Shown: positions 1 to 6,040, counted from the first letter of the stretch. The stretch: DNA of 6,736 nt from COE1 sp964445375 (GCA_964445375.1 CAYUKO010000174.1:1-6736); one strand, 5' to 3'. Made by a program: numbers and translations. Notes: generated by a model from the letters alone, not told the origin.

Positions 1-344
1 GTAATAATAAGGTCATATTCAAGGTTACGGATTGCACCAGCAAGTGTCTGAGAAGTTGCCCAAGTATCAGCACCACCAAGTACTCTGTCTGTTACAAGGA
101 TTCCCTTGTCAGCACCCATAGCAAGTGCTTCACGAAGAACTTCTTCTGCCTTTGGAAGACCCATAGTAACTACTGTTACTTCTGCGCCGTATTGATCCTT
201 TAATCTTAATGCTGCTTCCAAACCTGCCTTATCATCAGGATTCATAATGGTAAGCATAGCTGCTCTATCAAGTGTACCATCAGGATTGAACTTAACGCCA
301 CCCTTTGTATCAGGTACCTGTTTTACACATACAACAATTTTCAT
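1..344 (-). CDS. etfB: Electron transfer flavoprotein beta subunit, N-terminal part (cut by window edge)
   Basis: This is the first 114 codons of EtfB; the rest lies beyond the left edge. The translation opens MKIVVCVKQVPDTKGGVKFN, the typical EtfB start, and continues with the Rossmann-like core (AALRLKDQYGAEVTVVTMG, then EEVLREALAMGADKGILVTD). EtfB pairs with EtfA to form a cytoplasmic flavoprotein. Next to bcd in clostridia it belongs to the electron-bifurcating Bcd-EtfAB complex, where NADH electrons split between crotonyl-CoA and ferredoxin. The bifurcating role here is inferred from context, because the FAD-binding C-terminal part is not visible. The ATG at 344 has AAGGAG 8 nt upstream. 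A 186-bp gap separates it from bcd, much longer than the crt-hbd gap, so it may also have its own promoter. Confidence 0.95.
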   Translation of the reverse strand, partial: MKIVVCVKQVPDTKGGVKFNPDGTLDRAAMLTIMNPDDKAGLEAALRLKDQYGAEVTVVTMGLPKAEEVLREALAMGADKGILVTDRVLGGADTWATSQTLAGAIRNLEYDLII

Positions 345-352
345 TGCATTAT

Positions 353-358
353 CTCCTT
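353..358 (-). promoter_or_regulatory. Ribosome binding site of etfB
   Basis: AAGGAG on the minus strand lies 8 nt before the ATG at 344. An upstream ATG at about 349 is out of frame and hits a stop after one codon, so this site fixes the start. Confidence 0.85.
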
Positions 359-398
359 ATATTTTTGTTTTGTTTATATTTCTTTTTTATTTCCGTTT

Positions 399-407
399 AT
401 TTTAACA
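399..407 (-). promoter_or_regulatory. Possible extended -10 promoter for etfB (and etfA)
   Basis: The minus strand reads TGTTAAAAT, which fits the extended -10 form TGnTATAAT with one mismatch. It would give a leader of about 48 nt before etfB. No recognisable -35 lies 16-18 bp upstream. A perfect Rex half-site (TTGTTAA, 402-408) overlaps it. It may only add internal expression to read-through from thl. This is a weak call resting on one motif. Confidence 0.3.
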
Positions 408-418
408 AGCCGGCACTC

Positions 419-435
419 GAAAAACTTTGTTTTTC
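419..435 (-). repeat. Short A/T-rich hairpin in bcd-etfB gap
   Basis: GAAAAAC and GTTTTTC form a 7-bp perfect stem around a 3-nt loop. It lies directly beside the GC-rich hairpin at 442-461 in the bcd-etfB spacer. Read in mRNA it could be part of a processing or stability element. No T-run follows, so it is not a standard terminator. Confidence 0.5.
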
Positions 436-441
436 TCGTTC

Positions 442-461
442 GCGGTGCAGCGTTGCACCGC
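442..461 (-). repeat. GC-rich perfect hairpin between bcd and etfB
   Basis: GCGGTGCA and TGCACCGC form an 8-bp perfect stem around a 4-nt loop. It is GC-rich in otherwise AT-rich spacer DNA, so it should fold stably in the mRNA. The minus-strand sequence after it (CGAACGAGAAAAAC) has no U-tract, which argues against intrinsic termination. It might protect the 3' end of upstream message or tune the bcd to etfBA ratio. That role is inference. Confidence 0.6.
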
Positions 462-530
462 TTCCTGCAATTAGCCTTGCCCATCTAACCTGCAAGCAGA
501 ATAGCTGTGCAATTCTAATTTCAGACCGTC

Positions 531-1682
531 TTACTTAAGCAGTGCACCAGAAATAACCATTCTCTGAACTTCGCTTGTTCCTTCGTAGATTTCGGTAATC
601 TTAGCATCACGCATCATACGCTCTACGTCGTACTCTCTGATGTAACCGTATCCACCATGGAGCTGAACTGCCTTAGTAGTAACTTCCATAGCAACTTCTG
701 CTGCATATAACTTAGCCATAGCAGCTTCTACAGAATATACCTTCTGTGTATCCTTAGCCTTAGCAGCCTTGTAAACCATCATCTGAGCAGCTTCTGTCTT
801 AGTAGCCATATCTGCTAACTGGAACTGTGTATTCTGGAATGCACCGATTGCTCTACCGAACTGCTTTCTTTCCTTAACGTAGTTGATAGTTGTTTCTAAT
901 GCACCTTCTGCAAGACCAAGAGCCTGAGAAGCGATACCGATACGTCCACCATCAAGAGTATGCATAGCAATCTTGAAGCCTTCGCCGATCTTTCCTAATA
1001 AGTTCTCCTTTGGAATTCTACAATCTGTGAAGATTAATTCGTATGTAGAAGAACCACGGATACCCATCTTCTTTTCCTTTGTACCGAATTCGAATCCAGG
1101 TGTTCCCTTTTCTACGATAAATGCAGAGATTTCCTTAACCATTCTGCCACGCTTTTCAACCATAGCTGTAACAGCGAAGATGATATAAACATCAGCTTCC
1201 TTACCGTTTGTGATGAAGATCTTAGATCCGTTTAATACGTACTCATCACCATCTAATACAGCCTTTGTCTGCTGTCCCTGAGCGTCTGTACCAGCACCTG
1301 GCTCAGTTAAACCGAAAGCACCAAGCTTCTCACCCTTTGCAAGTGGAACAAGATACTTCTGCTTCTGCTCTTCTGTACCATATGTAAGAATTGGATCACA
1401 GCAAAGAGATGTATGAGCAGATACGATAACACCTGTAGTACCACAAACCTTTGATAATTCTTCTACGCACATAGCATATGTTAAGATATCACAGCCCTGT
1501 CCGCCGTACTCCTTTGGAATAGGAATTCCAAGGAAACCTAACTTAGCCATCTTTTCAACAGTTTCTCTAGGGAAAACTTCTGTTTCATCTACTTCCTGAG
1601 CTAAAGGCTTTACTTCGTTTTCAGCGAATTCTCTGAAAAGTCTTCTCGCCATCTCATGCTCTTTACTTAATGTAAAATCCAT
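531..1682 (-). CDS. bcd: Butyryl-CoA dehydrogenase (short-chain acyl-CoA dehydrogenase)
   Basis: A 383-residue FAD acyl-CoA dehydrogenase, full length for the family. It reduces crotonyl-CoA to butyryl-CoA with electrons from EtfAB. The first family signature (GAFGLTEPGAGTD) is at 121-133. The FAD-contacting stretch YVLNGSKIFITNG is at 148-160. The second signature (QLHGGYGY...VERMMRDAK) is at 340-361. The catalytic base is Glu367 in IYEGTSE, the same position as in the Megasphaera elsdenii enzyme. EELSKVCGTTGVI (74-86) and AHTSLC (89-94) closely match clostridial Bcd from memory, which supports butyryl-CoA over longer acyl chains. The ATG is set by GGAGGA 8 nt upstream. It lies 156 bp after hbd and 186 bp before etfB. 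No defects were seen. Physical complex formation with EtfAB is inferred from family and gene order. Confidence 0.96.
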   Translation of the reverse strand: MDFTLSKEHEMARRLFREFAENEVKPLAQEVDETEVFPRETVEKMAKLGFLGIPIPKEYGGQGCDILTYAMCVEELSKVCGTTGVIVSAHTSLCCDPILTYGTEEQKQKYLVPLAKGEKLGAFGLTEPGAGTDAQGQQTKAVLDGDEYVLNGSKIFITNGKEADVYIIFAVTAMVEKRGRMVKEISAFIVEKGTPGFEFGTKEKKMGIRGSSTYELIFTDCRIPKENLLGKIGEGFKIAMHTLDGGRIGIASQALGLAEGALETTINYVKERKQFGRAIGAFQNTQFQLADMATKTEAAQMMVYKAAKAKDTQKVYSVEAAMAKLYAAEVAMEVTTKAVQLHGGYGYIREYDVERMMRDAKITEIYEGTSEVQRMVISGALLK

Positions 1683-1690
1683 GTTTTAAA

Positions 1691-1696
1691 TCCTCC
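1691..1696 (-). promoter_or_regulatory. Ribosome binding site of bcd
   Basis: GGAGGA on the minus strand, 8 nt before the bcd ATG at 1682. It supports the start and strong translation. Confidence 0.85.
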
Positions 1697-1720
1697 ATTT
1701 AATTCATTCACTTTATATTT

Positions 1721-1790
1721 GCACTTGAAACGTAAGCTTGTACACTTTTCGTTTCGTTGCTTTCTTAAACGCACACGAACAGTAAGTTTG
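1721..1790 (-). repeat. Degenerate 20-bp direct repeat in hbd-bcd gap
   Basis: On the plus strand, GCACTTGAAACGTAAGCTTG (1721-1740) and GCACACGAACAGTAAGTTTG (1771-1790) match at 15 of 20 positions and are exactly 50 bp apart. A shorter relative, GCACTCGAAAAACTTTG, lies in the bcd-etfB gap at 413-429. They could be decayed copies of a small intergenic repeat or paired protein sites. No function is known to me. Confidence 0.4.
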
Positions 1791-1819
1791 TCATGCTTAT
1801 CTAGTATGAAAACTTACTG
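1780..1819 (-). repeat. Long hairpin in hbd-bcd gap
   Basis: CAGTAAGTTT (1780-1789) and AAACTTACTG (1810-1819) are perfect 10-bp arms. A one-base bulge and a mostly paired inner segment (TCATGC with GTATGA) leave a 7-nt loop. The flanking pair 1779/1820 extends the outer stem by one. It starts about 20 nt after the hbd stop codon. No T-run follows on the minus strand, so it is more likely an mRNA stability or processing hairpin, or a DNA operator, than a terminator. Confidence 0.6.
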
Positions 1820-1838
1820 TCACATGTTCATTTATATC

Positions 1839-2678
1839 TTATTTGCTGTAATCGTAGAAACCGATTCCTGTCTTTCTACCAAGCTTTCCAGCACGAACCA
1901 TCTTTCTAAGAAGCGGATGAGGACGATACTTAGAATCGCCTGTTTCGTTCTGTAATACTTCCATGATAGCAAGAACTACGTCAAGACCTACTAAATCGCC
2001 TAATGCAAGAGGTCCCATTGGATGAGAAGCACCTAACTTCATAGCTTCATCAATATCAGCTACTGTAGCGATACCCTCTGCATAGATGCCAATTGCTTCG
2101 TTGATCATTGGGATAAGAATTCTGTTTACAACGAAACCTGGAGCTTCCTTAACTTCTACTGGAGTCTTACCGATTTCTGTAGAAATCTTCTTAATCTTCT
2201 CAACCATCTCAGCAGGTGTATTCTCACCAGCGATAACTTCTACTAACTTCATTCTGTCAGCTGGATTGAAGAAATGCATACCAATCATAGGTCTGTCTAA
2301 ACCAGCACCAATTTCTGTAATAGAAAGAGATGATGTATTTGTTGCGAACATACAATCAGGCTTTACGATATCCTGTAATTCCTTGAATGTAGTCTTCTTA
2401 ATCTGCATATTTTCAGGAGCAACTTCGATTACAAGATCACAATCAGTACAGATATCCTTTAAACCTGTTGTAATCTTTGCTGCGATTTCATCAGCCTTCT
2501 CCTGTGTTAACTTTTCCTTACCTACTAAGAAGTTTAAGTTCTTTAAAATCTTAGCCTTTCCGCCATCAGCGAACTCCTGCTTAATATCACATAAGCAAAC
2601 TTCATATCCGTCTGTCATTGCAAAAGCCTGTGCAATACCAGAACCCATTGTACCAGCACCGATAATACCTACTTTCAT
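1839..2678 (-). CDS. hbd: 3-hydroxybutyryl-CoA dehydrogenase
   Basis: A 279-residue enzyme, slightly shorter than the roughly 282 residues usual for clostridial Hbd. It reduces acetoacetyl-CoA to (S)-3-hydroxybutyryl-CoA in the cytoplasm, the second step of the pathway. The dinucleotide-binding loop is GAGTMG at 7-12. Asp31 at the end of the second strand favours NADH over NADPH. The catalytic residues fit the family spacing: Ser117 in NTSSLS, His135 in GMHFFNP, Glu147 12 residues later, and Asn185 in GFVVNR. The C-terminal dimer domain ends LGRKTGIGFYDYSK. The ATG at 2678 follows AAGGAGG by 8 nt. It sits 42 bp after crt, close enough for co-transcription. The cofactor preference is inference from one residue. 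Confidence 0.96.
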   Translation of the reverse strand: MKVGIIGAGTMGSGIAQAFAMTDGYEVCLCDIKQEFADGGKAKILKNLNFLVGKEKLTQEKADEIAAKITTGLKDICTDCDLVIEVAPENMQIKKTTFKELQDIVKPDCMFATNTSSLSITEIGAGLDRPMIGMHFFNPADRMKLVEVIAGENTPAEMVEKIKKISTEIGKTPVEVKEAPGFVVNRILIPMINEAIGIYAEGIATVADIDEAMKLGASHPMGPLALGDLVGLDVVLAIMEVLQNETGDSKYRPHPLLRKMVRAGKLGRKTGIGFYDYSK

Positions 2679-2686
2679 CGAAAGTA

Positions 2687-2693
2687 CCTCCTT
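2687..2693 (-). promoter_or_regulatory. Ribosome binding site of hbd
   Basis: AAGGAGG on the minus strand, a perfect match to the anti-Shine-Dalgarno core, 8 nt before the ATG at 2678. Confidence 0.88.
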
Positions 2694-2720
2694 GATTTTA
2701 TGTTTATATATTCCTTTTGA

Positions 2721-3506
2721 TTAGCAGTTTTTAAATGGCTCTTTAACCTTTTCCTTATTCTTGTCTAAGAAAAATGCCATACCATACTTCTGATCTTCTG
2801 TTTCGAAGCAGTCACCAAAAAGCTTCTCTTCGATAACGATTGCCTGATCCATATCTACATCAAGACCTTCGTTAATTGCCTTCTTACAGTTACGAACAGC
2901 GATAGGAGCATTCTTAGCAATTCCTGCTGCCATCTTCTCTGCTGCTGGCATTAACTCTTCCTGTGTATATACTGCATTTACAAGACCGATTCTTAAAGCT
3001 TCATCAGCCTTGATATTTCTTGCTGTGTAGATTAACTGTTTAGCCATACCTGCACCTACAAGACGAGCAAGTCTCTGTGTTCCACCAAATCCTGGTGTAA
3101 TTCCAAGACCTACTTCAGGCTGTCCAAATACTGCATTGTCAGAACAGATTCTGATATCACAGCTCATGGAAATCTCACATCCACCGCCAAGAGCAAAGCC
3201 GTTTACTGCTGCGATAACAGGGATAGGGAATGTTTCCAACTTGCGGAATACATCGTTACCCTTCTTACCGAAAGCTTCGCCTTCTGCCTTTGTTAATGTG
3301 CTCATTTCTCCGATATCTGCACCTGCAACGAAAGACTTCTGTCCTGCACCTGTTAAAATAAGACATCTTACTTCATCAAGGTTAACAGCATCAAGTGTTG
3401 CATCTAACTCTTCTAAAACCTGAGAATTTAAAGCATTTAAAGCTTTTTCACGGTTAATTGTAATCTTACCTACAGCACCGTTCTGTTCATATAAAACAAA
3501 TTCCAT
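2721..3506 (-). CDS. crt: 3-hydroxybutyryl-CoA dehydratase (crotonase)
   Basis: A 261-residue enoyl-CoA hydratase/isomerase-family protein. It dehydrates 3-hydroxybutyryl-CoA to crotonyl-CoA. The oxyanion-hole stretch SFVAGADIGEM is at 58-68. The family signature runs from about 99 to 119 (AAVNGFALGGGCE then ISMSCDIRI). The two catalytic glutamates are Glu111 (GGGCE) and Glu131 (FGQPEVGLGITPGFGGTQR). Line-up with Clostridium acetobutylicum Crt from memory is close throughout, with equal length. Two starts are possible. An ATG at 3518 adds four residues (MVIE), but the nearest SD, AGAAAGG, is only 1 nt away. The ATG at 3506 is 13 nt from it and matches the family N-terminus, so I prefer 3506. 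It follows thl by 84 bp containing two hairpins. The lack of a well-spaced SD sets it apart from its neighbours. Confidence 0.95.
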   Translation of the reverse strand: MEFVLYEQNGAVGKITINREKALNALNSQVLEELDATLDAVNLDEVRCLILTGAGQKSFVAGADIGEMSTLTKAEGEAFGKKGNDVFRKLETFPIPVIAAVNGFALGGGCEISMSCDIRICSDNAVFGQPEVGLGITPGFGGTQRLARLVGAGMAKQLIYTARNIKADEALRIGLVNAVYTQEELMPAAEKMAAGIAKNAPIAVRNCKKAINEGLDVDMDQAIVIEEKLFGDCFETEDQKYGMAFFLDKNKEKVKEPFKNC

Positions 3507-3536
3507 TTCTATAACCATGCCTTTCTAATATTCTGC

Positions 3537-3560
3537 GGATTTGCATCTTTACACAAATCC
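3537..3560 (-). repeat. Hairpin 1 in thl-crt gap
   Basis: GGATTTG (3537-3543) and CAAATCC (3554-3560) are perfect 7-bp arms around a 10-nt loop. It lies 30 bp upstream of the chosen crt start and could influence crt translation or message stability. No T-run follows on the minus strand. Confidence 0.5.
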
Positions 3561-3565
3561 ACCAG

Positions 3566-3589
3566 TTTGAAAGAATACATTCTTTCAAA
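3566..3589 (-). repeat. Perfect palindrome just after the thl stop codon
   Basis: TTTGAAAGAAT (3566-3576) and ATTCTTTCAAA (3579-3589) are perfect 11-bp arms around a 2-nt centre. In RNA this would be a 10-bp stem with a 4-nt loop. It begins 1 nt past the thl stop codon. The sequence downstream (CTGGTGGATTTG) has no U-run, so a full terminator is unlikely. A 3'-end stabilising or partially attenuating hairpin behind thl is possible. Confidence 0.6.
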
Positions 3590-3590
3590 A

Positions 3591-4778
3591 TTATGCTTCG
3601 TACTTCTTAACGATTGTTGAGCAGCCCATACCGCCACCGATACAAAGTGTTGCAAGACCTGTATTAGCATTCTTTGCTTCCATCTCATGAAGAAGTGTTA
3701 CTAAGATACGGCATCCTGAAGCACCTACTGGATGTCCTAATGCAATTGCACCACCGTTTGGATTTAACTGCTTATCAACGTCGATACCTAAATCTCTACC
3801 TACAGCGATTGACTGTGCTGCGAAAGCTTCGTTTGCTTCGATGATATCGAAGTCTTCAATCTTCATACCAGTCTTAGCCATTACCTTCTGTGTAGAAGCA
3901 ACTGGTCCGATACCCATAACTTCTGGTCTAACACCAGCAAGAGCACCAGCAACCCACTCAGCCATAGGCTTAACGCCTAATTCCTTAGCCTTCTCTTCGC
4001 TCATAACAACGATTGCAGCTGCACCATCATTGATACCTGATGCGTTACCAGCTGTAACATACTTATCCTTGTTGATAGGACGAAGCTTTGCTAAACCTTC
4101 GATTGTAGAGCCTGCACGTGGTCCTTCATCAACCTTGAACTCTACCATTTCTTTCTTCTTCTTAACCATTACAGGAACGATTTCCTTATCGAATGCACCA
4201 GCCTTCTGTGCTGCTTCTGCCTTCTGCTGGCTCTTAAGTGCGAACTCGTCTAACTCTTCACGAGTAATCTTCCACTCATCGCAGATGTTATCTGCTGTCT
4301 GAATCATGTGGTAGTTGTTAAATGCATCCCATAATGCATCATTTACCATGGTATCAACTAATGTACCGTTGTTCATTCTATATCCAAAACGAGCATTAGG
4401 AAGTGCAAATGGTGCCATAGACATGTTCTCCATACCACCAGCAACAACGATGTCTGCATCTCCTGCTAAGATCATCTGTGCAGCCATGTTTACGCAGTTA
4501 AGACCTGAACCACAAACTACGTTTACTGTAACAGCTGGTGTCTCGATTGGAAGACCTGCCTTAATAGAAGCCTGACGTGCAACATTCTGACCAAGACCTG
4601 CCTGGATTACACATCCCATATATACGTGATCTACTGCTTCTGCAGCAACTCCTGCTCTGTTTAATGCTTCCTTAATTACGATAGAACCAAGTTCTGCCGC
4701 TGGTGTAGTAGAAAGACTTCCACCCATTGTACCGATTGCTGTACGACATGCGCCTGCTAATACGATTTTCTTTGCCAT
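3591..4778 (-). CDS. thl: Acetyl-CoA acetyltransferase (biosynthetic thiolase)
   Basis: A 395-residue thiolase, close to the usual 390-395. It condenses two acetyl-CoA to acetoacetyl-CoA and commits carbon to butyrate. The nucleophile is Cys89 in VNVVCGSGLNCV, the classical position. The remaining catalytic residues are His349 in ALGHPVGASGCR and Cys379 in CIGGGMGCS. The reading frame is open to an ATG at 4793, but that codon overlaps the SD GGAGG (4787-4791). The ATG at 4778 lies 8 nt after the SD and gives MAKKIVLAGACRTAIG, matching the family start, so 4778 is chosen. It is first in the operon, with a promoter and Rex-like sites in the 194-bp gap upstream. Other thiolases act in fatty-acid breakdown, but the crt-hbd-bcd-etf context settles the direction. 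Confidence 0.96.
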   Translation of the reverse strand: MAKKIVLAGACRTAIGTMGGSLSTTPAAELGSIVIKEALNRAGVAAEAVDHVYMGCVIQAGLGQNVARQASIKAGLPIETPAVTVNVVCGSGLNCVNMAAQMILAGDADIVVAGGMENMSMAPFALPNARFGYRMNNGTLVDTMVNDALWDAFNNYHMIQTADNICDEWKITREELDEFALKSQQKAEAAQKAGAFDKEIVPVMVKKKKEMVEFKVDEGPRAGSTIEGLAKLRPINKDKYVTAGNASGINDGAAAIVVMSEEKAKELGVKPMAEWVAGALAGVRPEVMGIGPVASTQKVMAKTGMKIEDFDIIEANEAFAAQSIAVGRDLGIDVDKQLNPNGGAIALGHPVGASGCRILVTLLHEMEAKNANTGLATLCIGGGMGCSTIVKKYEA

Positions 4779-4786
4779 TATCATTT

Positions 4787-4791
4787 CCTCC
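4787..4791 (-). promoter_or_regulatory. Ribosome binding site deciding the thl start
   Basis: GGAGG on the minus strand is 8 nt before the ATG at 4778 and only 2 nt before the in-frame ATG at 4784. It overlaps the codons following the ATG at 4793. It therefore selects 4778. Confidence 0.85.
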
Positions 4792-4833
4792 ATCCGTTTG
4801 AAACTGATCTGTTAAAAGGATCATCAATTTTGA

Positions 4834-4851
4834 TTGTTATTTTTATCACAA
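4834..4851. promoter_or_regulatory. Rex-operator-like palindrome, downstream site
   Basis: The plus strand reads TTGTTATTTTTATCACAA. Against the clostridial Rex consensus TTGTTAA-N4-TTAACAA it matches 11 of 14 defined positions. It is the core of a longer inverted repeat (TGATTGT/ACAATCA, 4831-4854). It begins a few bases after the predicted transcription start of thl, where a bound repressor would block elongation or open-complex formation. Rex senses NADH/NAD+ and is known to control butyrate-pathway genes in clostridia. Binding here is inference. Confidence 0.45.
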
Positions 4852-4862
4852 TCATTGCTACC

Positions 4863-4891
4863 ATTTTATCATATTGTTAAAAAAAAAGCAA
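4863..4891 (-). promoter_or_regulatory. Promoter of the thl-crt-hbd-bcd-etfB operon
   Basis: The minus strand has TTGCTT (4886-4891) and TAAAAT (4863-4868) separated by exactly 17 bp. The -10 is preceded by TGA, giving the extended form TGATAAAAT (5 of 6 in the hexamer). A 9-T run fills part of the spacer. The predicted start near 4856 gives a leader of about 78 nt before the thl ATG at 4778. This is the best sigma-A-type promoter in the window and sits exactly where the operon needs one. Confidence 0.6.
4874..4891. promoter_or_regulatory. Rex-operator-like palindrome over the thl -35
   Basis: The minus strand reads TTGCTTTTTTTTTAACAA. It matches the clostridial Rex consensus TTGTTAA-N4-TTAACAA at 11 of 14 defined positions, with one half-site perfect. 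It covers the -35 and the spacer start, an ideal place for repression. Its centre is 40 bp from the centre of the second candidate (4834-4851). The A/T run makes chance matches easier, which lowers confidence. Confidence 0.42.
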
Positions 4892-4972
4892 TCTATTTAT
4901 GCCTTACAACTAATAATTTTTTAGCACATTTTGTCACCTTTTTTTCGTTTAAATTTTCTTATTGATTGTGCA

Positions 4973-6034
4973 TTATTGTGCACTATTTTGCATTTTTATA
5001 TATTCTATTACTTTGGGATCTTTCATTTCACTTTTCCGATCCCACTCTTTTGTCGTTTCATCCCTAACCACTTCTGACTGATTAACTGCCAGAAATTGTG
5101 CAAGCTGAAAGAAATCAATCCAGATTTCATTGTCGCCTTCTTTCTGCGATTCATCAAAAATAAGCTGCAACCCGACATGAAGATGTACGGTTTCAATATT
5201 GTTGACGTTTTCGGTATCACTATACCCGGTATGCCCCATATAGCCTATAACATCTCCCGCGGTTACAACATCCCCTACTTCAAGTCCATCTGCATAAGGG
5301 CGGTTCTGACGCAAATGTGCATAATAGTAATACCTCTTCTTGTCAAAGCTTCGAATGCCTATGCGCCAGCCTCCGTAGCGATTCCAGCCAAGAGCTTCCA
5401 CATAACCTGACTCACAGCAAATAATCGGTGTGCCCACCTGCCCCATCATGTCATGTCCAAGGTGCTGCCTCTTGTAACCAAAGCTCCTGGACACACCAAA
5501 ATCATCATAATCCTGATACGGAAACCCTTTCGCAATTGGCGAAAATGCCTTTAGCCCATATTTTTTCTCATACGTAACCTTCCCCTCTTCACCCTCGCAC
5601 GCTATCTCATATTCCCCAAGCATACCTCCCAAAACTGCCTCATAAGCCTCATAGTAGTAAGAAAAATATTTATATTTTTCTTGTAGCTGCTCTTTGGTTG
5701 TTTTCTTCTCTGTAAGTTGTTGGGCTACTTCTTCAATATAGTCCATTGACTTACTGTCAAATTCGCCTCCCCCTCGAACAGCTGCATAAGCAAGCAATGT
5801 AATCCAGTCAAGATGTACCTCCTGATCATAACTCTCCACATCCAGCTTGCATGCCTTCTTCATTGCATCAGCAGAAACTGTATAGTCCACCCATTTAATG
5901 TACTCCTCGCTAGTTACCGCTAACATTCCTTCTGTCTTTTGTTCTGCCAAATAGATTCCTGTCACTAATACTATGGTAAGCGCTGCAAGTACAGTCATCA
6001 TATACTGATATTTGTTCTTTGCTATCCTTTCCAC
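4973..6034 (-). CDS. Membrane-anchored M23 (LytM-type) metallopeptidase domain protein
   Basis: A 353-residue protein with one N-terminal membrane segment (about 11-30, after positively charged MERIAKNK). That predicts an anchored protein with its domain outside the membrane. Residues 35-150 are a charged, mostly helical region I do not recognise. The M23 domain spans about 178-292. Zinc ligands His191 and Asp195 lie in HLGHD and His286 in HLH, with His240 in YAHL. This set implies an active peptidoglycan endopeptidase. The residue after HLHV is Gly where many relatives have Glu. A charged 60-residue tail follows. Its role in growth, division or sporulation cannot be told. The start is GTG, with GAGG 6 nt upstream and an in-frame TAA further up; the next ATGs fall inside the membrane segment. 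It lies between hpf's terminator and the thl promoter, so it is probably its own unit. Its codon use looks less biased than that of the butyrate genes. Confidence 0.88.
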   Translation of the reverse strand: MERIAKNKYQYMMTVLAALTIVLVTGIYLAEQKTEGMLAVTSEEYIKWVDYTVSADAMKKACKLDVESYDQEVHLDWITLLAYAAVRGGGEFDSKSMDYIEEVAQQLTEKKTTKEQLQEKYKYFSYYYEAYEAVLGGMLGEYEIACEGEEGKVTYEKKYGLKAFSPIAKGFPYQDYDDFGVSRSFGYKRQHLGHDMMGQVGTPIICCESGYVEALGWNRYGGWRIGIRSFDKKRYYYYAHLRQNRPYADGLEVGDVVTAGDVIGYMGHTGYSDTENVNNIETVHLHVGLQLIFDESQKEGDNEIWIDFFQLAQFLAVNQSEVVRDETTKEWDRKSEMKDPKVIEYIKMQNSAQ

Positions 6035-6040
6035 TGAATG

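Noticed and set aside
305..538. Plus-strand open frame across the etfB-bcd gap
   Set aside because: It overlaps the etfB start and the gap hairpins, has low-complexity hydrophobic content and lacks an SD or a recognisable family. It is a shadow of minus-strand sequence.
2086..2724. Long plus-strand open frame opposite hbd
   Set aside because: The minus-strand hbd has complete catalytic motifs and an SD. The opposite frame is a by-product of its codon bias.
4779..4793. ATG at 4793 or 4784 as the thl start
   Set aside because: The SD GGAGG overlaps the first codons or lies only 2 nt away. The ATG at 4778 has ideal spacing and the family N-terminus.
4918..4941. Second thl promoter with GTGACA as -35
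   Set aside because: No acceptable -10 occurs 16-18 bp downstream (best is ATTAGT, 3 of 6). The promoter at 4863-4891 is clearly better.
4892..4972. Terminator after the M23 gene
   Set aside because: No stem followed by a T-run is visible on the minus strand here. The T-run at 4879-4887 lacks a preceding stem and forms part of the thl promoter spacer.
4965..4982. Tandem ATTGTGCA direct repeat at the end of the M23 gene
   Set aside because: Two 8-bp copies spaced 10 bp apart in AT-rich sequence, partly coding. Too short to support a function.
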